NCBI RefSeq assembly: GCF_051209875.1
Contig: NZ_JBNTQY010000001.1
Location: 930,001-994,000, forward strand
Direction: 5' to 3'
Length of the DNA stretch: 64,000 nucleotides
Origin: Emticicia sp051209875
GTDB lineage: Bacteria > Bacteroidota > Bacteroidia > Cytophagales > Spirosomataceae
Part shown: piece after piece, positions 9,508 to 18,332 of the stretch
How positions within the stretch are numbered: position 1 is the stretch's first letter
How the letters are laid out: each line of letters starts with the position of its first letter
Translations under genes and position numbers: made by a program
Notes under the pieces: model-generated
What the model saw: the letters and a program-made list of their open reading frames with translations, nothing else
The model's database searches: none
What the model was told of the DNA's origin: nothing

Positions 9508-9659
9508 TAAGAGTTCTGAATGCTGAGTTCTGAATTCTGAGTTTTTTAGAATGTTACAGAGAATGAGCCACTTATAGCCCAAAACTCAGAATTCTGAATC
9601 TGTTAGAAAGTTATAGAGAATGTGCTACTCAGAACTCAAGACTCAGAATTCAGCACTCT
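9508..9659. repeat. Dispersed inverted repeat built from the word CTGAATTCTGAG
   Basis: The whole spacer between regulator and kinase consists of short repeated words. GAGTTCTGAATGCTGAG and TCTGAATTCTGAG (about 9510-9542) are matched in inverted orientation by AACTCAGAATTCTGAAT (about 9581-9598) and ACTCAGAATTCAGCACTC (about 9640-9658). Two direct copies of TGTTA..AGAGAATG sit between. It ends one base before the regulator's stop codon, so it is a transcribed element within the operon. Confidence 0.75.
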
Positions 9660-10340
9660 TTAGGTTGTTACTTTCATTACATAGCCCATACCAATTTGGG
9701 TATGTAAAAGCTTTGGTTCAAAGTCTTTATCTATTTTTTTACGAAGGAAATTAAGATAAACCTCTATCACATTTGTACCAGTATCGAAGGTGATATCCCA
9801 TATTTTTTCTGCTAATTCAACTTTTGAAATCACTCGTCCTTGGTGTCTAATGAAATATTCAAGTAGGGCAAATTCTTTGGCAGTAAGTATAATTTCCTTG
9901 CCATTTCGAGTGACAGTTTTGGCATCTAAGTCCATTTCGAGGTCGGCAATTTTGAGTAAATTAGCTGTTTGAATCGAACCAAAATTTCGGCGAGTCAATG
10001 CCCTTATTCGAGCCATTAATTCTCGAAATTCAAATGGTTTTACCAAATAATCATCCGCACCAGCATCAAGACCTACAATTTTATCATCGGTTGTGCCTAA
10101 AGCTGTCAATAATAAGATAGGAGAAACAACTCCTTTTTCTCGGAGTTTTCGACATAAATCTAAACCACTCATTCCAGGAAGTATGATGTCCGAAATAATA
10201 ATGGCATAAGGACTTCGGGTAGCCAATTGTAATCCAATTAGGCCATCGTAAGCCACATCAACTTCCCACTGCTGTTCTTCCAACCCTTGTTTGATGAGTT
10301 GAACAGTTCTTGCTTCATCTTCGATTACTAATATTTTCAT
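9660..10340 (-). CDS. OmpR/PhoB-family response regulator
   Basis: 226 residues, full length for the family. The receiver domain (about 1-115) has the acidic pocket in IEDE (7-10), the phosphorylation site D51 in ISDIILPG, and K101 in the conserved YLVKPF. The C-terminal winged helix DNA-binding domain (about 130-225) ends with VIEVYLNFLRKK and a GMGYV turn typical of Trans_reg_C. It is the partner of the kinase at 8135-9505, transcribed first. A TAATTTTG -7-like box lies on the minus strand at 10363-10370. Target genes are unknown. Confidence 0.93.
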   Translation of the reverse strand: MKILVIEDEARTVQLIKQGLEEQQWEVDVAYDGLIGLQLATRSPYAIIISDIILPGMSGLDLCRKLREKGVVSPILLLTALGTTDDKIVGLDAGADDYLVKPFEFRELMARIRALTRRNFGSIQTANLLKIADLEMDLDAKTVTRNGKEIILTAKEFALLEYFIRHQGRVISKVELAEKIWDITFDTGTNVIEVYLNFLRKKIDKDFEPKLLHTQIGMGYVMKVTT

Positions 10341-10428
10341 AGCATTACCATTGGCTTTGCGTCAAAATTAGGAAAATTTAAAGATAAACGAAGAAAAGAG
10401 TTCAATAATTAGTGTTGGGATAAAAAAA

Positions 10429-13326
10429 CTATTGCATTTCTAAAGGTGTCAGTGTTACTTTTTCTAATAAACCCGAGGGCAATGGTTGCCAATTTTTGGT
10501 GGTAAAATAGCCTTCTTTTCCTAAGTTTGGTCTGAGTCTGGCCGATACATTGATGTTATAAAACTTTTGCCAAACCTCACCTTGTTTTTCAATTGCTATT
10601 ACTCGGTTTGCCATAGAATTGGATACATTGATGACCAAGGTATTTTGAGCTTTAAACATGCTATTGGGGACAAATACTTTATAAGTTGGGCCAAGTAAAG
10701 TACCTAAAAAATGCCCATTTATTGTCACACTTGCACTTTCTGCTACTTTGCCTAAGTCGAGCCAATACCCTGATGTTGAGCTACTTGGATTTGAGAATTC
10801 AAGCGAATACGAGGCTGTTCCTGAGAAGTTTTTGTAACTTTCGTCATCTAAATTTGTCCATGAGCCAAGTGTTTGGGTTTCAACTGTTTTTGGCAAACTT
10901 GGACCACCTTCGAGGAATGTAATTTTCCATTTTCCAGTTAATTCTTGAGGCTCGGCTTTTGTTTTCCAGTAGGCATATTCTGTGCTTTTTATTGGTGTTT
11001 TATAGGTTTCAATGATGCAAGATTCGCCAGCAGCTAATTGTAAATAAACTTCGTTGGTTTTTGAATTAAACTTTGCCATGCCTAAAGCTCCTGTCATTGG
11101 GTTGTATAATGCAGCCGATTTCGCAATTGCCTCTAATTTTACCCAACCTTCATAGGCTTTTGAAGTTTTGTTATTGATAAAATAATAATTGCCTTTTTCA
11201 GAGCTTTTTCTGATAAACTGCAAACCATTATCAATCATTGTTTCACGATGAATTTTAGCGAAGATCATCATTTCTTCTAAGTTCTCGCCTACCAAAATGG
11301 ATCCTTGACCAATTTTGGCTTGACTAAACCCTAAAGCTGTTTTACTAAAATTTAATTGAGCTAAAATATTCTTAAATTTAGTTCTTCTTGCTTCTAAATT
11401 TCCTAAACCTGGCACATCAATAGGGAGTTTTTTATGAAAAATAATATTGGCCCCTTGCTTTGCTAAGGTGACTAATTTTTCAAAAGTTTCAAGAGGAATT
11501 TGCTCACTTTCGGCTAATAAAATAGTTTTATAGCTAATGCCACCAGTCAAAATTTCTTGATTTTTAGCATTTAAATGGCCAATTTGTTTGTCTGAAATAA
11601 AATCGAAGCCATAACCACGGTCGAGGAGTTTTTGCCCTAATTCTTTAAAATCTGTGCCGTTGAATTCTGGCGTTACGCCATCAAAATGCTCCAATAAACC
11701 TTTAGGAGAAGGCTCGGTCAGGCGGTCAGTAATAGGAAAGTAAAATAATACATCGTTGTTTCCCTTGCTATCTTGAAGGAAAGTTTGACATCGAGCTACG
11801 TAATTGTTTAAAGTACCAAAATCTTTCCAAAAAGGATTGTGAGGCGTAAAATGTACGGCAGCATAAAATAACCAACCTGGAAATGCAGCTTCTTTGGGCG
11901 AATAATTGGTGCCATGATAAAAAAGATGATTGATGCCACCCACCATAAAAAGGTCTAATGCTCGCTTCACATCAGCTAAATTTGAAAGAAAATGCTCATT
12001 TTCCCAAGTTGCCGACTCGGCTGATGCGAGTTTTTTACCCATTACATTGGCTGCAGATGAAGCAAATTTTATTCTCAACAAATCTGTTCCTTCGATTTCA
12101 GGAATATCAACGACACTATATAAGTCCAAAGTATTAGCAGGCGAACCATGAGCTTGATTTCTAACAATTTTGCCACGTGCATGAGCCCATTTTGCCCATT
12201 CAGTCGTATATTTTTCAAGAATCAAATCGCCAATTGTCGCTCTATAATCAAACAAAACTCGGTGATTGAGGTCAGTATTTTCTTTATTGAAAAGATCGGG
12301 TAAATGGTTACGAAGGTCATAACCTCGACGAGTTTTGAATTCATCAAATAATGCCTCAGTCCAATCAGATTGCCCACGAGCATCATCGACTTCGTAAGAA
12401 TCATTGAAGAATGCCCTCATACTTGAAATATCATCTTTCGACAAAGCCTTATCGAAAGCTGTAAGGTGATTTTTGATAGCTTTTGCCGAAAAATGGTCGA
12501 TTACATCACCTTCGCCACCTGGGCCAGCACGTTCCACCATTTTGCCATGCCAACCTTGAAAAATGGCATAAAGTGCCCAGTTGCCTGTTGGGGCTTTCCA
12601 GTTAAGTTTTCCTTCTTTGCTTACTTTTTCTGTTAAATTTAAAACTTCACCTTTATCTGAATAAGCCATTAAAGTCTGTAAAGGCATTGCCTTCTCAAAA
12701 CGTACTTGGTCAATGGCCAATTCTTGTAAATTTTCATTGGCTGAAATCGGGTATTTCAAAGCTCCAATTTCAGTCTTTTTAGGTAATACATATCTCAATA
12801 AAGGCGTTTGATTGAGTGCGATGGTTTCATTAAGTTGTTCTCCTTCTTTCAAAAGGTAAGTTTTATGAGCAACATATTTGCAGGCATCTTCTGGTGTAAC
12901 CCAACGTCCTCCAAATGGCCAACCCGAAGCATTTGCCAAGTCGATGCCCATGCCTAAGCGAGTTCCTTCTTTGAGGGTATGCTTAAACATATCAACCCAT
13001 TTGGGTGAAAGAAAATCAATAAACTGTGATTCGTAACCTTTTACACCATAAATAGGCGTAATCTCCAAACCTCCTAACCCTACTTTTTGGTAATTTTCCA
13101 TATTGTAGGTCAAATCTTTTGGGTTTACAGCATTACCTTCCCACCACCAACGAGACCAAGGTTTGGATTGCTGAGTAATAGGCTTCCATTTTGGTTGAGC
13201 AGTAGCAATAGTGTTTGTAAGAAGGATTATAATTAATCCTACTCCTAAAAGTGGGAGGAAGATAAAAACCCTCCCTATCGGGGAGGGTTGGGTGGAGTTG
13301 TTAGTAGAGAATACTTTATTAAACAT
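10429..13326 (-). CDS. GH106-like alpha-L-rhamnosidase, secreted
   Basis: 965 residues, with the layout of glycoside hydrolase family 106: SRWWWEGNAV near the start, GLGGLEITPIYG, then ANASGWPFGGRWVTPEDA, a long (alpha/beta) catalytic region, and a C-terminal galactose-binding-like beta-sandwich (SYSLEFSNPS, YWLDLGKVAESASVTINGH). GH106 enzymes remove alpha-L-rhamnose from rhamnogalacturonan and related glycans. The GH105 gene 27 bp upstream makes pectin breakdown the likely role. The predicted signal peptide (about residues 20-43, ending ATAQ) is largely encoded by a palindromic repeat (residues 10-31; see 13235-13299). The start at ATG 13326 precedes the repeat. Substrate specificity is inference. 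Confidence 0.85.
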   Translation of the reverse strand: MFNKVFSTNNSTQPSPIGRVFIFLPLLGVGLIIILLTNTIATAQPKWKPITQQSKPWSRWWWEGNAVNPKDLTYNMENYQKVGLGGLEITPIYGVKGYESQFIDFLSPKWVDMFKHTLKEGTRLGMGIDLANASGWPFGGRWVTPEDACKYVAHKTYLLKEGEQLNETIALNQTPLLRYVLPKKTEIGALKYPISANENLQELAIDQVRFEKAMPLQTLMAYSDKGEVLNLTEKVSKEGKLNWKAPTGNWALYAIFQGWHGKMVERAGPGGEGDVIDHFSAKAIKNHLTAFDKALSKDDISSMRAFFNDSYEVDDARGQSDWTEALFDEFKTRRGYDLRNHLPDLFNKENTDLNHRVLFDYRATIGDLILEKYTTEWAKWAHARGKIVRNQAHGSPANTLDLYSVVDIPEIEGTDLLRIKFASSAANVMGKKLASAESATWENEHFLSNLADVKRALDLFMVGGINHLFYHGTNYSPKEAAFPGWLFYAAVHFTPHNPFWKDFGTLNNYVARCQTFLQDSKGNNDVLFYFPITDRLTEPSPKGLLEHFDGVTPEFNGTDFKELGQKLLDRGYGFDFISDKQIGHLNAKNQEILTGGISYKTILLAESEQIPLETFEKLVTLAKQGANIIFHKKLPIDVPGLGNLEARRTKFKNILAQLNFSKTALGFSQAKIGQGSILVGENLEEMMIFAKIHRETMIDNGLQFIRKSSEKGNYYFINNKTSKAYEGWVKLEAIAKSAALYNPMTGALGMAKFNSKTNEVYLQLAAGESCIIETYKTPIKSTEYAYWKTKAEPQELTGKWKITFLEGGPSLPKTVETQTLGSWTNLDDESYKNFSGTASYSLEFSNPSSSTSGYWLDLGKVAESASVTINGHFLGTLLGPTYKVFVPNSMFKAQNTLVINVSNSMANRVIAIEKQGEVWQKFYNINVSARLRPNLGKEGYFTTKNWQPLPSGLLEKVTLTPLEMQ
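13235..13299. repeat. Second copy of the hairpin doublet, forming the rhamnosidase signal peptide
   Basis: On the minus strand it reads AACTCCACCCAACCCTCCCC, then GATAGGGAGGG, a short linker, and a weaker hairpin CCTCCCACTTTTAGGAGTAGG. It matches the helicase copy in its hairpin core CCCTCCCCGATaGGGAGGG and in the flanking AACyCCACCC. It is read in frame as STQPSPIGRVF and then FLPLLGVG, which are part of the export signal. Confidence 0.8.
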
Positions 13327-13353
13327 TTTTGTAAAATATTAATTATCAATGTT

Positions 13354-14478
13354 TTATTTCATTTTATAAACCTCAGCACCAGCCAAAAGGAAGCAGCCAA
13401 CACCAAAATCATCAAAGTTTGGTACCTTGTCATAACTTAAAGGCTGACCGTCTTTTGGCTCTTTTCCTGTGCCTTGTACATAACCCAAAAATCCATTTGG
13501 ATGGACACAATCTTTTATCATGGCATTCATGGCTTTGGCAATGATAGGGGTATAAGTTTTTTTGTTCAATAAACCTTTATTCACGCCCCAAGCCATTCCA
13601 TAAGTAAATAATGCAGTGCCGGTAAGTTCCTTTCCACCAAAATCAGATGCATCCGTAAGGCTTACATTCCAAAATCCATCAGTTCGTTGGAGTGGGGGCA
13701 AGGCTTGCATCATTTCCAAATAGGTTTTTTCATATTCCTCTCGGTGTGGAGCATTTTTAGGCATAATATCCAACACTCGAACCAATGCCGCTATTACCCA
13801 ACCATCCCCACGAGACCAATAACAACTTTTGCCCGCTGGTGTTGTATAGGGTGGGTCAAAATCCTTATCTCGGTACCAAAGTTTTTCAACGGGATTGTAC
13901 AAGCCTTTTTCACCTTGAACTGTTTTGGTGTGCATATACATTTGGTACATTTTTTCATAATAGCGGTCATCTTTGTAAATCACACCTAATTGGGCAAAAA
14001 CAGGCATAGCCATTTGTAAGGCATCAATCCAAGTCCAATCATCCTTTTTTTCGCTATTCACCATATTGTCTATGCACTCCTTGATGTCTTTGATTCGTTC
14101 TGGTTTTGGGTCAATCAAATACAAATCTATGTAGGTTTGTCCGCAACATTGGTCATCACCATTTCGAGTTTTTGTGCCATTACGGAGTCCCCATTGATGT
14201 GCTTCTCCCCACGAAACTGCATAGTCGTAGTAACGTTTTTGTTTATCAACTTTATAAAGAGCCATGAGTCCTTCGTAATAAACACCCCTAGTCCAAATAT
14301 TACTTGGACGAGTTTTATCAATTGCCCAAATGGGTTTACTGACATCTGACCATTCATTCATAAAATAGTCATTTGCAACCGTTAAGGCTTTCAAAACTTC
14401 AGTTTTTGGCGGTAATTTTTGTGCTTTTAATTGACTAAAAATAGAGATAAGTAGGAGGAATATGATACGCTTTTGCAT
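13354..14478 (-). CDS. GH105 unsaturated rhamnogalacturonyl hydrolase
   Basis: 374 residues with a signal peptide (about 1-20, cleaved after LKAQ). It belongs to the (alpha/alpha)6-barrel GH88/105 group (YteR/YesR-like), which hydrates the unsaturated galacturonate left by rhamnogalacturonan lyases. Motifs seen are WTRGVYYEGLMAL (62-74), NGDDQCCGQTYIDLY (106-120), DDWTWIDALQMAMP (146-159, containing the catalytic-position Asp) and WSRGDGWV (221-228). Length is normal for the family. The rhamnosidase gene follows 27 bp downstream on the same strand, so the two are likely co-transcribed, and a LacI-type regulator lies upstream. Together they suggest uptake-side or periplasmic trimming of pectin fragments. 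No SusC/SusD pair or lyase is in the window, so the system is partial here. Confidence 0.92.
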   Translation of the reverse strand: MQKRIIFLLLISIFSQLKAQKLPPKTEVLKALTVANDYFMNEWSDVSKPIWAIDKTRPSNIWTRGVYYEGLMALYKVDKQKRYYDYAVSWGEAHQWGLRNGTKTRNGDDQCCGQTYIDLYLIDPKPERIKDIKECIDNMVNSEKKDDWTWIDALQMAMPVFAQLGVIYKDDRYYEKMYQMYMHTKTVQGEKGLYNPVEKLWYRDKDFDPPYTTPAGKSCYWSRGDGWVIAALVRVLDIMPKNAPHREEYEKTYLEMMQALPPLQRTDGFWNVSLTDASDFGGKELTGTALFTYGMAWGVNKGLLNKKTYTPIIAKAMNAMIKDCVHPNGFLGYVQGTGKEPKDGQPLSYDKVPNFDDFGVGCFLLAGAEVYKMK

Positions 14479-14862
14479 TTTTATTGATTTTAAATAATAG
14501 GTAGTAAGTAAATATAAAACGACTTTAATTAATTACCAGCAACTTAAACGAGTTTGCCCTCAGCCATTGTATTACTAAAAAAACTTTTTACTACTTATGA
14601 AAAATATTCTTTGCTTGGATAATAGATTTTAGATGCTATCTGAATATATCATGAGTCAACTTTGCCCACACAAAATTGAATTTTTGATTGAGCAAAGTTG
14701 CTAAAAATAAAAAGTTTATCAGGCTATAAATGAGAAATATTTTGCTTACTATTATTGAAACTTTATTACAATTAATGTAACAAATATAAGCCGTTGGTCA
14801 TTTTTTAACCCTCCTGTGGTCTCACGGATCACTAAAATTTTAGAGTTGAAGAAGAAACCTAG
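14479..14862. other. Intergenic region upstream of the GH105/GH106 operon
   Basis: 384 bp of AT-rich DNA with no convincing gene. A minus-strand TATATTTG box (14781-14788) could be a promoter, but it lies about 300 bp before the GH105 start, and no good -33 box accompanies it. LacI-type operators would be expected somewhere here; I could not single one out. Confidence 0.4.
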
Positions 14863-15885
14863 TTATCGTTTAGATGATTTTCTGATAATTAGTTCGGGCG
14901 AAAGAACGATATTACTTGAAGCAGATGGATGAGTAATCTGTTTCAAAAATAACTTAGCGGCCTCCTCGCCAATTGGTTGACTTTGGCGGCCTACCGTACT
15001 AAGAGGAGGATAAAAATATTGCGAAATGGGTGAATTATCAAAGCCGATAATTGCTATTTCTTCTGGTATTTTGATGCCCTTTTCACGAATAACTTTCAAT
15101 GCTCCAAAGCAAACTTGGTCATTTACGCCAAAAATACCGTCCGGGGGATTAGCTAAATCTAAAAAATATTGGGTCGGCTCTATTGCACTTTCTGGCTTGA
15201 AGTTAGAAAATCGAATTAGTGCTTCATCAATAGGGAAATGATGCTTTACCAAGCAATCTTTATAACCATTAAGACGTTGTTCGGAAACTGTTAACCCTTT
15301 TGGTCCACGCAAATGTGCGATCCTTGTACAACCTACATCAATAAGGTGTTCGGTAGCCATAAATGCTCCATGATAGTCATCAATTGTGACGCCATCGGCC
15401 TTAATTTCATCATATTTTCGGTCGATAAAAATCAAGGGAATGTTTCGGTGAAAAGCCATTTGAAGATGCTCATACCGACCTTCATTATACGTTTCTTGTG
15501 AAATTGAGATAAAAATTCCATCCACCCGATTGGCTAAAAGTCGCTCAGTATATTCTTTTTCAATTAAAAAATGCTCATTTGTTACACAGATATTCAATAA
15601 ATAACCCAATGGTTGCAAAATTGATTGTAAACCTTCAACCATCGAGGATTCATGAAATTGGCTAATGTTTGGTAGAATGATTCCAATCGTTTTGGTACTT
15701 TTATGAAGTAAACTCAATGAAAGGGAATTTCGTTGATAACCCATTTTTTGAGCATATTCTTGAATGGTTTTTCGTGTTTCAATATTGATAGTCGGATGGT
15801 CATTTAAAGCCCTCGACACTGTTGAAGGAGAACATTTGAACTTTCGAGCAATGTCTTTAATCGTTATATTAGGATTGGTGTTCAA
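14863..15885 (-). CDS. LacI/GalR-family transcriptional regulator
   Basis: 340 residues. The N-terminal helix-turn-helix and hinge read ITIKDIARKFKCSPSTVSRA and then LNDHPTINIETRKTI, as in LacI. The rest is a periplasmic-binding-protein-like sugar sensor (IGIILPNISQFHESSMVEGL, IFIDRKYDEIKADGVTIDDY, GIFGVNDQVCFGALK, IAIIGFDNSP). No ATG is placed suitably: TTG 15885 starts the frame a few residues before the HTH, and an in-frame stop lies shortly upstream, so TTG is the likely start. The gene is upstream of, and codirectional with, the GH105/GH106 pair and probably controls it in response to a pectin-derived sugar. The ligand is inferred only from position. Confidence 0.92.
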   Translation of the reverse strand: MNTNPNITIKDIARKFKCSPSTVSRALNDHPTINIETRKTIQEYAQKMGYQRNSLSLSLLHKSTKTIGIILPNISQFHESSMVEGLQSILQPLGYLLNICVTNEHFLIEKEYTERLLANRVDGIFISISQETYNEGRYEHLQMAFHRNIPLIFIDRKYDEIKADGVTIDDYHGAFMATEHLIDVGCTRIAHLRGPKGLTVSEQRLNGYKDCLVKHHFPIDEALIRFSNFKPESAIEPTQYFLDLANPPDGIFGVNDQVCFGALKVIREKGIKIPEEIAIIGFDNSPISQYFYPPLSTVGRQSQPIGEEAAKLFLKQITHPSASSNIVLSPELIIRKSSKR

Positions 15886-16279
15886 GGTGCAACTACTCTT
15901 TTTTTAGTAAATCTACACAAATTAACAAGATTTGACAGGTAATTTCAAAATGATTTTTTCTTACCAGAATTCATTTGCCAAAGCTGCTAAATGATTAATA
16001 AGTAAAATTACGCTTTGATCAGCTTAATTGACAAAACCTACGGGGAAATTTTCGTGTAAAACAATACAAGGTATTTGAGTGGTTTAATTCTTTTTTTAAT
16101 CGAGCTGATTTCATAAATCTATGTCAAATGACCTATTATGGCTTTTGGAGCTTTATAAAATCAAGTGCTTTTCAACCAAAAATACCTAAGAAACTCCAAG
16201 TTATCGAAATATCTTCTGCTCATGCCTATCTAAGGATTAACTTCGTTAAAAAAAAGCTTAGTGCCAATTAAGCAATGCT
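15886..16279. other. Divergent intergenic region between the LacI-type and LruC genes
   Basis: 394 bp between divergent genes. Contains a 47-codon open frame at 16128-16271 without visible homology or promoter, which I do not count as a gene. No clear TAnnTTTG box or terminator was found. Confidence 0.4.
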
Positions 16280-18319
16280 ATGAAAACAAAATCTTATCTT
16301 TTTTTAGTATATATTATTGCTATAACTCTTAGTCTTGCAAGTTGCTTCCCTAAAAAAGATATTGCTCCAATAAATGCCATCCCTGCCACAGCAACATCAT
16401 CAATGGAAGCCCTTCATGTTCCACTAAATTTTGATTATAAGACAACCATTGAAATAAAGTTTGCGATACAAACACTCGACAATGATGATAAACCTATCAA
16501 AGGAATTCCCATAGTTGTTTATAGCTTTCCCGAACAACAATTATTATTTAAAAGTATTACACCAAAAACAGGTTTATTACAAATTAATCGAAAACTTCCA
16601 ACTTATATACAAAAGGTTTTGGTAAGAACAGAATTTATAGGTTTACCCCAAGAGTTTATAGTTGATGTTGTTAATAATACAGTAGAATTGACTTTTGGAG
16701 GGAAAAACCCAGTGATCACAGCAAGCATGATTGATAATGCACTGTTGTTACCTAATTTGAATAGTTCACGTGATTTAAATAAATTAAACCAATTATCTCC
16801 AACAATCACAAACTTTGGAACTTGGAATGCCAATGGTGTCCCTCATTATTTGGAAAAAGAAAGAGATTTGATTTCTTCTGAGTTTTTAAGCATAATTGAC
16901 GCTAACCTTTCGGAGAATGTAGCGGTAACAAAGGCAAATCCTAAGTATTTAAGTGCCTCAAATGTCAATACACTAAATATTACTGAAGATGCCGATGTAT
17001 GGATTACCTTTGTACATGAAAGTGCTTCATTGAAGAACACGCTTGGTTTTTATACTTTCGATTTAAAAAATCCTCCAAGCAAAATTACAGAGGTATCTTC
17101 ATTGAATATTATTTTCCCAAATATTTCTTATGTCGGTAATGGTGGTGGATTAAATTCGGGCGATAAAGTTAAAATAGGACGATTCAAAGCAGGTACAGGT
17201 ATTGGTTTTGCCTTATTGGTAAATGCTTTTACATCCAAATCTACTGTTGAAAGCAACAATAATATCTATTATAGCCATGATGTATTGAATGTTGAAACAG
17301 TTGCCGAGAATAAACGTCACATAATCATGCTAAATGACCCCAAAACCAACCGTTTAATTTTTAGCTTTGAAGACACTAATCGACAAAATATCAGTTACGA
17401 CCAAGATTTTAATGATGCTATTTTCTTTGCAAGTTCAGATCCTGTAAGAGCGGTTAATAAAGATCATATTCCTTCTATTATAGAAAGCAAAAATGATGTT
17501 GATATCGATGGTATAAGTGATTTGCATGATGAATATCCAAACGATGCAAGTAGAGCGATGAATAACTTTACTCCTTCAAAAAATACTTATAGCTCACTCG
17601 CCTATGAAGATTTGTGGCCATTTCGAGGAGATTATGATATGAATGATCTTGTGGTAAACTACCAATTTCAGGAAGTTATGAATGCTAATAACCAAATTGT
17701 AGAATTAAAAGCAAAAATTTATGTAAAATCATGCCTAGCAAGTATCATCAATGGATGGGGGTTTCAATTACCAATTCCTTCGTCAAGTATTGCTAGTGTT
17801 ACGGGGCAATCGCTTTTGCATGGTGTCATTATAAATGCTGCCAATGGTACAGAAACTGGGCAAAAATATGCAACAGTTATTGCTTTCGATAATGCTTTTA
17901 AACAAGTAATAGGTAATAAAGCCGATACGCTTAATCTCAGAATTAGGTTTACTTCACCAATTAATAAATCTGATTTAGGTACAGCACCTTTCAACCCTTT
18001 TATGTTTCAAAAAGATAACCGAGGTATTGAAATTCATTTAGCTAATTTTGCTCCTACTCAGAAAGCTAACTTAAGTGTTTTGGGTACGTCCGATGATAAT
18101 TCAGTGACTGCTAAGGGGATTTATTACATAAATAAAACAGGTTTACCTTGGGCATTGAACTTAAATGAAAATTTTAACTTCCCCAAAGAAACACAAAAAA
18201 TTATTAATGGGTATTTGCATTTTCAAGAATGGGTAGAAAGTGGTGGCTCAAAATACCCAGATTGGTACCTTGATAAGCCAGGCTATAGAAATAACTCTTT
18301 GTTGTCAAATGAAAAATAA
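16280..18319 (+). CDS. LruC domain-containing lipoprotein
   Basis: 679 residues. A lipoprotein signal ends with LSLASC (lipobox Cys at residue 22), so the protein is probably anchored in the outer membrane or on the surface. An N-terminal beta-rich part (about 50-150) is followed by a DUF4114-like motif DQDFNDAIFF (from 374), an acidic Ca-binding-like stretch (DVDIDGISDLHDEYPNDASRA, about 410-430, written here as a position guide) and the LruC/DUF4842 segment with YEDLWPFRGDYDMNDLVVNY around 441-460. LruC proteins were first described in Leptospira and are common exported proteins in Bacteroidota; their function is not well defined. The start ATG 16280 is clear. It converges on the PfpI-like gene with 13 bp between stops. 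Confidence 0.85.
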   Translation: MKTKSYLFLVYIIAITLSLASCFPKKDIAPINAIPATATSSMEALHVPLNFDYKTTIEIKFAIQTLDNDDKPIKGIPIVVYSFPEQQLLFKSITPKTGLLQINRKLPTYIQKVLVRTEFIGLPQEFIVDVVNNTVELTFGGKNPVITASMIDNALLLPNLNSSRDLNKLNQLSPTITNFGTWNANGVPHYLEKERDLISSEFLSIIDANLSENVAVTKANPKYLSASNVNTLNITEDADVWITFVHESASLKNTLGFYTFDLKNPPSKITEVSSLNIIFPNISYVGNGGGLNSGDKVKIGRFKAGTGIGFALLVNAFTSKSTVESNNNIYYSHDVLNVETVAENKRHIIMLNDPKTNRLIFSFEDTNRQNISYDQDFNDAIFFASSDPVRAVNKDHIPSIIESKNDVDIDGISDLHDEYPNDASRAMNNFTPSKNTYSSLAYEDLWPFRGDYDMNDLVVNYQFQEVMNANNQIVELKAKIYVKSCLASIINGWGFQLPIPSSSIASVTGQSLLHGVIINAANGTETGQKYATVIAFDNAFKQVIGNKADTLNLRIRFTSPINKSDLGTAPFNPFMFQKDNRGIEIHLANFAPTQKANLSVLGTSDDNSVTAKGIYYINKTGLPWALNLNENFNFPKETQKIINGYLHFQEWVESGGSKYPDWYLDKPGYRNNSLLSNEK

Positions 18320-18332
18320 ATTTGATAAATTA

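Noticed and set aside
16128..16271. 47-codon plus-strand frame before the LruC gene
   Set aside because: No homology, no signal peptide, no promoter box; expected by chance in a 394-bp spacer.
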